Of a stretch of DNA of 64,000 bases, positions 52,111 to 64,000 are shown one piece after another; the stretch's first letter is position 1; the number at the start of each line of letters is the position of its first letter. The stretch comes from Anaeromyces robustus (lineage: Eukaryota; Neocallimastigomycota; Neocallimastigomycetes; Neocallimastigales; Neocallimastigaceae), in assembly GCA_002104895.1 (NCBI GenBank), contig MCFG01000088.1, forward strand, positions 40,001 to 104,000. Direction: 5' to 3'. The notes under the pieces are model-generated. The model was given only the letters and a program-made list of their open reading frames with translations, ran no database searches and was not told where the DNA came from. A program made the translations under genes and the position numbers.

Positions 52111-55100
52111 TATATATAATAATTATAAAATGAATAAATAAATAAATAACATACTTCATCAGCATGTTTTTGAATTTCAAGAGCACAAGAAATTTCAGCA
52201 GCACCACCACCGTAAACAATACGATTATCACGAATAAGGTTTCTGACAGCACAAATAGCATCATTTAAACTACGTTTGGCTTCATCAATTATCTTAAAAA
52301 ATAAATAAATGAATATTAAAAATATAAATTAATAATAAAAATATAACTAATATATTAAAAATATAACTAATATATTAAAACAAAAATATTTCTTCATATC
52401 TCCAGATACTTACCATCTTATTACCACCTCTTACAAAAATAGTAACTGCTCTAGTATTAGCACATTCTTCAATGACAAGCATTCTATCCTTAGTAGTACC
52501 AAAACTAATTTCACGAACAACACCAGCATGACCTAATTTTTCTGGTGATAATTCTTCGAATCTTGGAACAATACGACCATTTGTAGCAATAGCAATAAGC
52601 TTAAAGAATTAAAAAAAAGGGGAAAAAATAAAGATTATTAATAATTGACTTATATATTGTCTATTATAAATATTTATTTTTAAAAAAAAAAAAAACTATA
52701 AATATAACTTACTTCAATTTCTGGACCACCAACCCATCTGACAGCTGGTAAATTATTTTGATATAATAAGTGATTAGCTTCATCATCGAAACCCCATTGA
52801 CAAATAGCAAGGTTAGCACCACAGTCTTTAACACGATGAACCATTTCTTCGAATTTTTCCATTTCATAACTTTGAAGCTTTTTGTATTCTTCAACACTAG
52901 TAATATCTAACTTATGTTTAGTCTTTGGCTTTGGTGGTTCAAATGGACAGGTAAGAATGGCAATTTTGGCATCCTTTACTTCCTTTGGCATTTGTGGATG
53001 TGACATATCTTTATCAATAATAACACCATAAACTAATCTTGAATCAACTAAAGAACCACCAAGTTTACCATCAATTTTAATTAATTCAAAATCAACATCT
53101 TTTCTTTCTAAATCAGCAACAGATAAAACAGCATCAACAGCCATTTTAGCAAATTGATCATGACATTTAGAAACACTTTTATAATTTTTATAATTAAAAA
53201 AATAATATAATAATATAAATCATAAATTATATAAAATATAATAAATTTAATATGGAATATAATTAAAATAATAAATTACAAAATAAAATAAAGATAGATT
53301 TATAAATTTTAAAAATAATTATATAAATCCTGTATATAAAATAAATATAAAATGTTTAATATATTATAAAATATTTATTATCAATACAACATACATCTTA
53401 GAACCTAAAGAAGTTTTAGCTGTTTTGAATAAATTTTCTGTATGATCCTTATCAAATTCAATAACATCAGAAACTTTTTCTAAGTGTTGAACAGCAATAT
53501 TACAAGCTCTTTCATAACCATCAGCAATACGAATTGGGTGAATACCACGATCTAATAAAGCTTCAGCTTGTTCTAAAAGAGCACCAGCTAAAACTATATT
53601 ATTCAATATATATATAATATATATAATATATATTTAACATATGATTGTATTTTAAAAAATAATTTCATTGACATTTAAATTTATAAAATTTATTATTTTA
53701 TAATAAAAAAAATTTTTATGCAATTAAAAAAATAATAAAATTTTTTGAATTTAAATTAATTAAAAGAAATACCAAAAATATTATTAATATACAATATACA
53801 ATATATATATTATTTTTTTGAAATTTTTCTTCTTTCTATTCATAATATATATAAAACTATATTTTTTTAAAAAAAAAATAATAATAAAAAATACATATTA
53901 CAACAAAAAGTTTATAATATTTACCTACAACACCAGTTGTACCATCACCAATTTCATCATCTTGACTCTTTGATAATTGAACTAATAATTTAGCAATTTG
54001 ATGTTCAACTTCCATTTGATCAAGAATTGTTGCACCATCATTTGTAACAGTTATATCACCATCTGGTGAAATAAGAATCTTATCAAGACCTTTATTATAA
54101 TTTTTAATTCATTATTTTTTATTGTTTTATTATTATTATTATTGTTATTGTTATTATAATTATTGATATCATAATATTGTCATTATTATCCAGTTTGATT
54201 AATTATTTTTTTATTATTATTTTACATTATAATATTAAATAATATATATTGATGTATATATATAAATTAATATTTTTATATATTTTTATATCAAAAAAAT
54301 ATCATATATTTTTTATAAATATACCTTTTGGACCAAGTGAACTTTTAACAATATTAGCAACAGTTTTAGCAGCTAAAATGTGAGACTATTTTAAATATAC
54401 ATTATTTATATAATAAAATAATATTATTATATAAAAAAATATAAAATTTTATATAAATTTATATCAATTAAATTTATAATTTATATACCTTCATAGCATC
54501 AATACCAGTAAGTCTAGTTTTTTTACCTTGTTCTCTAATAATGATGAATGGTCTACCATATTCATCAGTAGCTGTAATATTAATATATATACAAATGAAT
54601 AATTATATATTAATTACATTATTCATTAAAAATGAAAAAGAAAAATAAAAAAAAAAATTAAATAATAAAAAATAAAAATTTAAACCAATATATCTATTAT
54701 TTTAAAATTCCATTAATGACGAATTATTATATGTGATCTTATAAAATTTTATACATTAAACATTAATATATATAAAATAATTATATATATTAAATAAGAT
54801 TCAAAAAATATTTCCAATTCTTTTTTTTTTTTTGACTTTAAAATAAATTAATATTATTATGTTTTTAAATATTAAAAATAACATTTGTAATCATTTGTAA
54901 TATAGCATTATACTTTGAATATATAATATAAATTCAAATATTAATTCATAGATGACTATTTTTTATTAATATATATAGTTCTTCCAATAATAACAATTTT
55001 AATCAAAATTCAAAATAATAATAATAATATTATTATTATTATTTATGTAAAAGATATAATTTAAAACAATTGAAATATAAATCTGTCAAATCATTCAATA

Positions 55101-55223
55101 AATTTTCATTCTCCCTAATTGTAATGATAATAAAAAAAAAAATGAAGAAAAAGAGAAAAATAAAAATCATTCCAGTAAATTAAAACTATTTTCTAACTTA
55201 CCATAAACAGCGTTTCCACTCAT
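51466..55223 (-). CDS. CCT5: TRiC/CCT chaperonin subunit epsilon
   Basis: This is one of eight paralogous subunits of the cytosolic group II chaperonin that folds actin, tubulin and many WD40 proteins with ATP. Eleven exons (55223-55202, 54571-54489, 54385-54325, 54089-53925, 53593-53395, 53175-52713, 52599-52414, 52292-52155, 52034-51854, 51739-51641, 51494-51466) close to 541 residues, the same length as human CCT5. The nucleotide-binding motifs [21 protein letters not shown] and [18 protein letters not shown] are intact. The epsilon-specific segments [31 protein letters not shown] and [13 protein letters not shown] identify the subunit. The C-terminus ends [16 protein letters not shown] and lacks a GGM-type tail. 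Ten short introns interrupt it. The start exon codes only MSGNAVY and part of the next codon. Confidence 0.97.
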
Positions 55224-58200
55224 GTTTTAATATTTTTAATGAATTATAATTGTAATATATTTTATATAATTCTATAATAAAAAAAAAATTTTGAAATGGA
55301 ATTTAATTCAATATCAAACTTTTTTTTTTTTCAATATATTTCCTTCAGGAATTCTCGTTAAGAGGGAAAAAAATATAAGCAGTTTTTTTTTTTTTTCAAC
55401 TTACTCAATGAGTTAATATTAAAAAAAAAAATTTTTTTTTCTTTTTAATTCAGTATTATCCAACTAATAAAATTCATAATAAATACTATTTATTATAAAT
55501 ACTATATTATAATTTGATTAAAATTAATTAAATAATTATATTGCTTTATATTATATTATATTTATTTTATATTATATAAATTAATTATTAATATATTTAT
55601 ATATATTATTTCAATTGTTTTTTATAATAATAATGATTATAAAAAAATGTATTAAACATTAAATTAAAAATTATTTAAACTTTGATTTAGTAATATTTTT
55701 TTTTTACTATTAAAAATTAATATATTATAATATATAATGATCATTTATATAGAATCAAAAAGAAGAAAAATATATAAAATACATTGATCTACATAATGTA
55801 ATAATATGTATACATTATAAAATAATTTTTAATAATAATTGAAAAAGAGAAATTAACTGTATATTAATACCATGATTTTATGCACAAATATACTAATATA
55901 ATTCTTTAAAAAGAATTCTTTTTTTTTTTTTTTATCATCATTAAATATATTATTTACCTCTTTTTTTTTTCATAATATAAAATTAATTATTTAGTAATTA
56001 ATTTAAAAACAATAAAAGAAAATTTTATAGCTAAATAATATAACTGTATTATTATATTAAATTTATTATAATATAAATTATTTTTTTATTATTTATTCTA
56101 AAAAATATTTAAAATATAATTAATAGTTAAATTTTATACAATTAACATAATATTTAATTAATAATAAAACAAAGTGAAATGTATTTATTTAATAATAAAA
56201 CGAATTGAAATGTATAAATAAATAATAAAATGAATTGAAATGAATAAATAAATAATTATTCATATTCCATAAAATTTAATATATAATATTCATAAAAGGA
56301 AGTAGAATATTTCAAAAATTATGTGTTGATACATCCATTCGATAGAGAAGGTAGTTTGTTCAAATTAAAAAGGAATCTTTATTTTCAAAATGTGTAATGT
56401 CTATGTTAAATAAAAAAAGTATGGCGGGAGAGAAATACTGGAGAAATCATTATAAGATCTTAATTGAAAGTGATTTGTGTAAAAAGAGGACATAAAAGTT
56501 TAATTAACTGGGGGAAATATGCGTATTTAGAAATATTAATGAGAATGATAGCAATAGAATTATGGGCTTATTATTCTTTTTTTTTCATATTTCTCGTACA
56601 TTGAAAAAAAGCAGAGTCCTGACTAGTACTACTATATCAAAAAATGTGAAAAATGTTAACAATTGTGAATCTAATTTGAAAAAATTCCAAAAAATTGGAA
56701 TCAAAGTAATACTTTAATTATTTATTTGGTTTTACTTGGTTAATTAAATAAATTTTTTATTTAACTGAATGAATAGACTATAATTAAATAAAAAAAATTA
56801 TTAATAAATATTTTAATATTCTAAAATCAGATAATTAATATTCTTTTATCATGTGATAAAAATGAAAATAATAAATATAGATTAATAATAATAAATAATA
56901 AAATAAATAATAAATAATAAAATAAATAATAACATAATATTAATAAAACATATCTTTTTTTTTTTAATATTACATAATTATAAACTTTATTAATTAATAA
57001 AATTACCATATTTTTTAATTTTTATAAATATGAATTTTTAATATTATAATTAAAAAGTAAAAACATTTATAATTAAAAGTTTAATAAATAATAAACTAAA
57101 TTAATAGTAAAACTAATATAATTACAAAAATAATTTTTCCAACTATTAATAAAAATTTTTAAAAAAATTAACATAAAAAAAAATTAGAAAAAAGAATATG
57201 AAATAATTAAAAAGAATTAGGTTATTTAATTATTATTATTTTTTTTTAATTTCATTCGATTATTTCTTTTAATATAACTCTAATTGATTATTTCTTTAAT
57301 TCAATTCAATTTAAGTATTGTTTTATTACCAATTAGTTTGTATTTTTATGATAAGATACATATACATATATTGAATATCATATGTATTAATATTTTACTT
57401 TTTACCAATACAAAGATGATTTATTATATATAAGATTATTATTATAAATTGAATTGTTTTTATTTTATAATAGATTATTACTATTTATTTCTATTTATTT
57501 TTATTACTATTATTATTATTATTATTATTAATTATTAATATCTTATTAAATAAATATCAATTATTTTTTTTTCGATTATTATTATTATTTATGAATAAAT
57601 AATGGTTGTAATATAATAATTTAATTATTACAAACAACCCATTATTATTATTATTATTTTATTGTTTTCTTTAGTATTTATAATATTAAAGAAAAACATT
57701 AATTAATGATACTAATATTATAATATTGTTAATAATAAAATAACAATAACTTTTTCTTTTAATGTTCATCATTTTTAATTTATTAAATATTTTATAATAT
57801 TAATCATTTTCTAATTTTAATTAATTTTTTTAATAAAAATAAATTAATTATTAAAATTAATTCTGTTCTTTTATTTAATAATTTAATTATTTTTGTTTTG
57901 TTTTAAATTAGTTCTATTACATTATGCATTTATTTAACCTTTATCTATTAATTCATTTAATTATTATTTTAATGTTACTACATTTATTGATTTAGTTATT
58001 TATCTATTTATTTATTAATTTTTAGTTTTTTTTTTTTTTTTTGTTTTGTTTTTGTTTTTGTATTTTTTTTTTTTTTTTGCTTCTATTTAATTTAATTAAA
58101 GAAAATAAAAAATAAAATAAAATAAAATAAAAAAATCAATATAAAAAAAGAAAATAAAGAAAATTAAGAAATATAATATAATATATAATAAAATAAAATA

Positions 58201-59111
58201 AATATAATTAAATTTTTCTTTAATTTTCATAATACAAATAAAAAGATTCTTTTCATTTTATTTATTTCTTTTTTTTTTTTTTTTCTATTTTTTTTTTTTT
58301 TGTCTCTCTTTTTTTTTTTATTTTATTTTTGGTTTTTTTATTTTTGTATCTTATTATTTGTTTTAAAGTTTTTTTTGTAAAAATTAAAGTTTTTAAAATA
58401 ATTTTATTTTTATTTATAATACATAAAATATTATTTATTTGATAAAATTACTATGAAAATGTTTTTATTATAATTGATAAATCTAATTTTTTCATTAATT
58501 GTATCATATTGATATTATAACATTTCATAATATTTTATTTTTATTATTTTTTTATTATTTCATAACTTTTATGAATAAAAGAATAGAATAAACCAAATTA
58601 TTAAAATAATATAAAAAAAATACAGTAAAAGTTATATATATAAAAACAAATAGTAATATTCAAAAAATATATATATACTATTCTTTTATATATATATATT
58701 TATATATATATATAATATTATAAAATAAAACTTTTTAGATATATTATTTTAAAAAACATTTATTATATGATATATACATTACATATTTTATAAGTTTTTT
58801 TTTTTTTAAAAAAAAAAAAATTACAACAAAATATTTTTATATGATAACAGCTTTCAAAAGTGGTAAGAATATAATAATAATAATATTTTATGTAAAGAGA
58901 AATAAATTATATATATAACATATGATATTTTTTTTAGTAAAAAAATAAATAATATATATACAATATAGTTAACTATTATTAAAATAAACACATTATATAT
59001 ATTTATACCTAAAGTTATATTTATATATAATACCAACATTACTATTATCTATCACTTTACTAAATATTATATATAATTTTGCAAATATATATAAATATTA
59101 GATAAAACAAA
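55224..59111. other. 3.9 kb gene-poor divergent region CCT5 / RasGAP
   Basis: It consists mostly of A/T runs, poly-T tracts and short AAT repeats, with one exception: a GC-richer island at about 56280-56730. The T-rich block 57900-58400 just upstream of the RasGAP gene may be part of its promoter or 5' leader. Confidence 0.6.
56280..56730. other. Unexplained GC-richer island, possible gene relic
   Basis: By hand count, four consecutive 60-base lines (56341-56580) have 25-30% G+C, a level otherwise seen only in exons, whereas the flanks are near 10%. On the plus strand a frame is open from about 56509 to a TAA near 56718, including MGLLFFFFHISRTLKKSRV from about 56562. It has no recognisable homology. 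It may be a decayed gene, a transposon fragment or a non-coding RNA. Confidence 0.45.
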
Positions 59112-62100
59112 ATGTCTTTTGAAAATGTTTATCGTTATACAAATGAAAGCATAAATTTATGTCTTGACGTATTAAATTTTTATAAAAGGAAAAAAGAGAT
59201 TGAATTTGAGTTTTCTCAAGCATTGTGTAAGCATTATATATATAATGAATAACTGTATTATTATATTAAATTTACAAAAGATTAATGAAAAAGCATAATA
59301 TTTAAATAATTAAAAATAATTAATGTTTATATAACAATTAAAAATATTAATGAATGCGTAATAAATAAAAAAATAAATAATTTAAACTTATTTTTTTAGC
59401 CAACTTATGTCAAACATATAAAGTGCAGTATAATAATATTATAAACCAACAACAGGGTACTCCAGAATTAATGATAAAATCTCATTTATTACAAAAGTAA
59501 TTATTTTTGAATATTATAACTCCAAAAAAAAAAAAAAAATTAATATAATATAATATGTATAAAAACATGTATTAATTTATATACAATTTATAAATAGTAC
59601 ACTATGGAAAACATTCATAAATCAGATTGAAGAATTCGACCAAATTGCTAGATATCATGTACATTTTATATTTATATAAATTATATAACAATATTAAATT
59701 TTTGAAAAATTAAATATTTTTAAATATTTGTTATTAATATCATTAGAGAACATTGGCTGTATCATATGAAGATTCAATTATTCAACCTCTAACAGTAGAT
59801 GTTGAAGAAATGGAGGCTAACCAAAAAAAGGTATTAAATAAAAAAAACCTATTTATTCCTTTCTTTTATTATTTATTAATATTATCAAAAATCTTAAATA
59901 AAATATATAAAAAAAATATAAAATAATAAATAGATAGTTGAAAATGGTTTAGATAAAGTAAAAATATTGCAAGATGCCTATACCGAATTAAAAAAAGTAT
60001 ATATATTTTTTTAAAAAAAAAAAAATAATTATATTATAATTAATTAATAATTAATAAAACACAAAAAAAATTTTTTTTTAAAAAAAATTTATATTTTATT
60101 AAAATTTTAAAAAAAATTTATAATTAATCCTAATTAAGAAAAGAGAAATATATAAAGAAGCCCAAGATCAAGCAAAAGAGGCTGCTGAAGCACATAATAA
60201 AGCATTAAGTCAAAATATTAAAGATAAAGAAATGGAAAAAGTATTATTAACATATAATTTAAAAAAATTCAAATAATAATAATTATAATAATAATAATAT
60301 TATTATTATAATGTATTAATTCTTTTACATTTGTATATTTTATTTTTAATACAACAAACTCATTAAAAAATAATAAAAAAAAATTTATATATAAATAATT
60401 AAGATTAATGCTAAATATCAAACAACTCTAGAAAAAGTAAATTGTGCAAAAGATAATGTTAATGCATGTGAAAATATTTGTAAAAAGCAACAAGAAAAAT
60501 ACTTTTTCAGTGATTTACCAGTTATATTAGAGGTAGAATATTTAAGTAAATTATTTAATAGCAAAACTTTATTAAAAAAAAAAAAAAAAGAATAATTTTA
60601 ATAAAGATAATAATATAAAATTAAGAATAAAAACAATTAAAATAATATTGTAAAATATATAAATTTATATATTTATCTATTGGATTGATTTATTGATTGA
60701 TTGATTTATATGTATTATATTTTAGAATTTAAAATCAAAAGAAGAGGAAAGATGCTTCAATTTAAAAAAATTATTTATTGAAGCCAATAAAATAGAAAAA
60801 CTTTCGATTCAATATATCGTCAAAATAAATAGTTCGGTTGGTGAAGGATTAAAAGATATTGATGTTGCTGGAGATATTGAAGATCTTACTCAGAATTATG
60901 TAATAAAAAAAAATTTATAATTAATTTTTATATTTGTTATTATTTAAATAAAAATTTTTTTTATTAATAATTAATTACTTTCATTTAAATAAATAAATAT
61001 ATATATATCATATCCCAATAATTACATTAAATATATAATTTAGATGTATTCATTTAATCATGATACAGACATTTCAGTACGTAGTTTAATTAATCCTGAA
61101 AAAGCTGGAAGAATGAATGTTCATAAAGATACAGGATCAATGGAATGGAGATCTAGATATTTTGTTCTTATGGAAAAGCATTTCAGATTATATTGTTTTG
61201 AAAGTGAAGATGTAAACTTTATAAAATTTATATATTTATATATATATACATATTTATTTATTTATTTTTTTATTTATTTATTTATTTATTTACTTATTTA
61301 TTTATTGGATTTAATACTATATAATAAAATATATATTTTTTATAATAAATATATTAATGTAAAAAAAAAAAATTTAAATATTATTTTATATATTTTTTAA
61401 TACATTTCATTTTTGGGAAAATTTTGTATCTATGTATAAAATCATATTATCTATATATTTTTTAATTAGTCTACTCAACCTAGAGAAATTATTGATTTAA
61501 ATGATGTATCAGTTCATTTATTGGATGATAGTTACTTTAATATAGCTAATACATTCCAAGTTGTTGTATATAATAATATAAAAGAAAAATCAAGAAAAAA
61601 AGCATTTGTTTATTATTTTGTAGCAGAATCACCTCAGGATCGTCAAGAATGGTTCGCTCATATTCGTGATATTGCATATTGTTGTCATACTTGTAATATA
61701 ACTAAAATGATTCTATATGAATATAATCAAAGACTTCATGGTAAAGAAATTCATAATCATGAGGACAAAAACGAAAATGAAGATGAAAAGCAACAAAAAC
61801 AAGAACAAGAAAAACTTTATGTTTTAACTAATAAAGTAAGTGAATTATCAGATTTTAATGATTCACCTGTCAATAGTCATTTTACTGATACAGATGCTAC
61901 TATTAATAGTAATAAAACATCAATTAGTCAACCTAATAGTATTATTAGTAATACCAATACTGTTTCAAGTGCAAATAATGGTCATCAAAGTCCAGTATTT
62001 TTAACAGATCAAATGAAGAGAACTATGGAACCAGCACCATTAACAATGGCAGATAAAAATTCAAATGTGAAAAAATCATTAATTACATTTGCTGAAGCTT

Positions 62101-64000
62101 TAGATGATCCTTTAATATTTTTAAATAATGAAGATGGTGAAGAACCACGTAATTTATTAGATAATTCATATCCAAATTCAGCAGAAGAATCACAAGTTTC
62201 ACTTAATAAAGGATATATTAAATCACCATTACAATCCCAAAAATCATTATTTCAAAATATGCATGATGATTCATCACCTAGAAATTCAGCAATTGCTCAA
62301 CGATTTCATGAACAAAATAAAGATAAAAAACAAAATAGATATAGTGCTAGTTTCGCTGAAAATTCAAAGGTTACATATAATACAGGTACAATAAGAAGAG
62401 ATTCTAGTGTTGAAGCAAATATGTGTAATACTGGAAGTAATTTGAAAAAGGATTCATCCTTCTTTAGAATGATTAAAAATAATGCTAAAAGTCTTAATGT
62501 ATATAATTTATTTAATTCAGGATCAGACGAAAGTATTGATAGTTTAGCAAATGATATTACCTCTATGACTATGCCTACATCAAAACAAAATCGTCGTTAT
62601 TCTATTATAAATAATACATCTCAATCAAAACTTCCTAATATTAATATTAATTCTTCAATGGAAGATTTGAATAATATGTTTGAATATTTAAATGATAAAA
62701 ATAAATATAGAATTAATCGTAATATTCGAATATGTGTTTTAGAAGCTAGAAATATTTTTCCAAATGAAAAGAAAAAGAATTTAGAATCTTATGCTTTTAT
62801 TTTCTTTGATGATATTGTTCAAGCTAAAACTTCAAAACAAGTAGGTTTTAATCCCTTCTGGGGAGAAGAATTCTATTTTGAAAATGTTTTACCATGCTTA
62901 AGTAATATTCATATCATTGTATGTCAACAACATCGTGTCAGTAATGATTCTGAAATTGGTCATATTATTATCCCAATTAACAAATTACATAGTAATAAAA
63001 AGGTAGAAGAATGGATGCCACTTATACCAATAAATTCTAATAATGAAAATTTCAATGGATCCATTAGAGTTTGTATTACTCTTACAGATGAACATATATT
63101 ACCAATGGAGGATTATAATGAATTTATTAATTATGTATTTGAACCTTCTTTAGAACCAGTTATACGGTTAGGTGATGTAGTTCAACAAAGAGAAGAATTT
63201 GCTAAAACATTACTTTATATATTAATGGACAAACAACAAGAAGTGGAAGGAATAAAAACGTTGGTTTCATTAGAAGTTAAAAATACAGAAGATCCTAATA
63301 TTATATTTAGAGGCAATTCATTAACCACAAAAATTATTGATCAATATATGAAATTAATTGGTAGTCGTTATCTAAATAATACCTTAAGAAGACAAGTTCA
63401 AAATGTTTATAATTATAAAGAATCATGTGAAGTTGATCCTTCTAAAACGGATAAATCAGAAGATATTAAAAAGCATTGGAAAAAATTATTAATTTATGTA
63501 AATAGTTTTTGGGAAGCTATTCGACAAAGTATTAGTAAATGTCCATCTAAATTAAAGGAAATATTTAGTTTTACTAAAACAGAAGTAGCTAAAACATTTA
63601 AAAATGAAAATACTGTACAATATTCTTCCATTAGTGGATTTATATTTTTACGATTCTTCTGTCCTGCTATTTTATCTCCAAAATTATTTGGATTAGCTGA
63701 ACAACATCCAGATCCAGTAACAGCTAGAACTTTAACACTCATAGCAAAAATCTTACAGAATTTAGCTAATTTAACAGAATTTGCAAGTAAGGAACCACAT
63801 ATGAGTGAATCCAATCAATTTATTAAAAATCATATTAGTGAAATGAAATACTTTATTGATGCTATTGCTATTCCACCTGACAAGCCTGAAGAAAATAGTG
63901 TAGTAGAATATGATGTACGTTCTCAATGTGAAAAATTCTATCGATTTTATAGAAAAAATTTCAAAAATTGTTTTAATGTTAATGAAAATCCAGAAGATCA
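59112..64000 (+). CDS. F-BAR / PH / C2 / RasGAP protein, 3' end outside window
   Basis: This Ras GTPase-activating protein carries a membrane-bending domain. It has about 11 exons, and the last runs open from about 61471 past the window end. Exons 59112 to about 60900 encode an F-BAR (FCH) domain: RYTNESINLCLDVLNFYKRK, then FSQAL and long coiled coils (EIYKEAQDQAKEAAEAHNKA). A PH domain follows (MNVHKDTGSMEWRSRYFVLM to SPQDRQEWFAHIRDIA), then a ~300-residue disordered Ser/Asn linker. Next is a C2 domain (IRICVLEARNIFPNEKKKNL to VGFNPFWGEEFYFENVLP) and the RasGAP domain. The Arg finger is in IIFRGNSLTTK (Arg codon 63309-63311) and the FLR stabilising motif is in FLRFFCPAILSPKLFG (63645-63653). 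The PH-C2-GAP part resembles the SynGAP/RASAL group; the F-BAR head is additional. The catalytic residues are intact, so it should be an active GAP on Ras or Rap at the plasma membrane. Confidence 0.9.
61255..61307. repeat. (TTTA)n in RasGAP intron
   Basis: A TTTA tetranucleotide run of about 12 units lies in the intron splitting the PH domain. Confidence 0.8.

Overview
This is a 64 kb piece of a eukaryotic nuclear genome with extreme AT bias (intergenic DNA roughly 90% A+T, exons visibly richer in G+C). It has many short GT..AG introns, long homopolymer and AAT/TTTA microsatellites, and proteins packed with asparagine runs. Together with fungal-type genes (Efm7-like methyltransferase, a long Spc7-type KNL1, a fungal-length acetolactate synthase) and a basal-body protein (FOR20/CEP20) expected in a lineage with swimming cells, this best fits a zoosporic early-diverging fungus. 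Anaerobic gut fungi (Neocallimastigomycota) are the likeliest group. The organism assignment is inference. An AT-rich amoebozoan such as Dictyostelium is the main alternative, but the intron density argues against it.

Layout, left to right: 3' part of an M20-family peptidase (+); FOR20/CEP20 (-); acetolactate synthase with an organelle presequence (-); a 5.4 kb gene-free stretch; EFM7-like methyltransferase (-); an HROB/MCM8IP-like recombination protein (+); PIG-M GPI mannosyltransferase (-); a decayed copy of part of PIG-M; an unrecognised zinc-ribbon protein (+); KNL1/Spc7 kinetochore scaffold (-); a full BRCA2 homologue (+); CCT5 chaperonin subunit (-); a long gene-poor gap with one unexplained GC-richer island; and the 5' part of an F-BAR/PH/C2/RasGAP protein (+) that runs off the window.

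The notable theme is genome maintenance. About 20 kb apart lie two metazoan-like homologous-recombination factors, HROB and BRCA2, neither of which is found in budding yeast, with a kinetochore scaffold between them that is divergent to BRCA2. The BRCA2 homologue has a homogenised array of seven 150-bp BRC repeats in which the FxxA Rad51-binding motif is FxxG in every copy. It also has an intact DSS1-type helical/OB/Tower/OB region, a 1.27 kb intron almost entirely made of AAT repeats, and an unusual C-terminal extension of about 700 residues after OB3.

Gene models were built by hand from reading frames and splice sites. For seven of them (FOR20, acetolactate synthase, EFM7, HROB, PIG-M, CCT5, BRCA2) exon lengths and splice phases close exactly on a stop codon. 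I saw no tRNA, rRNA or CRISPR array.
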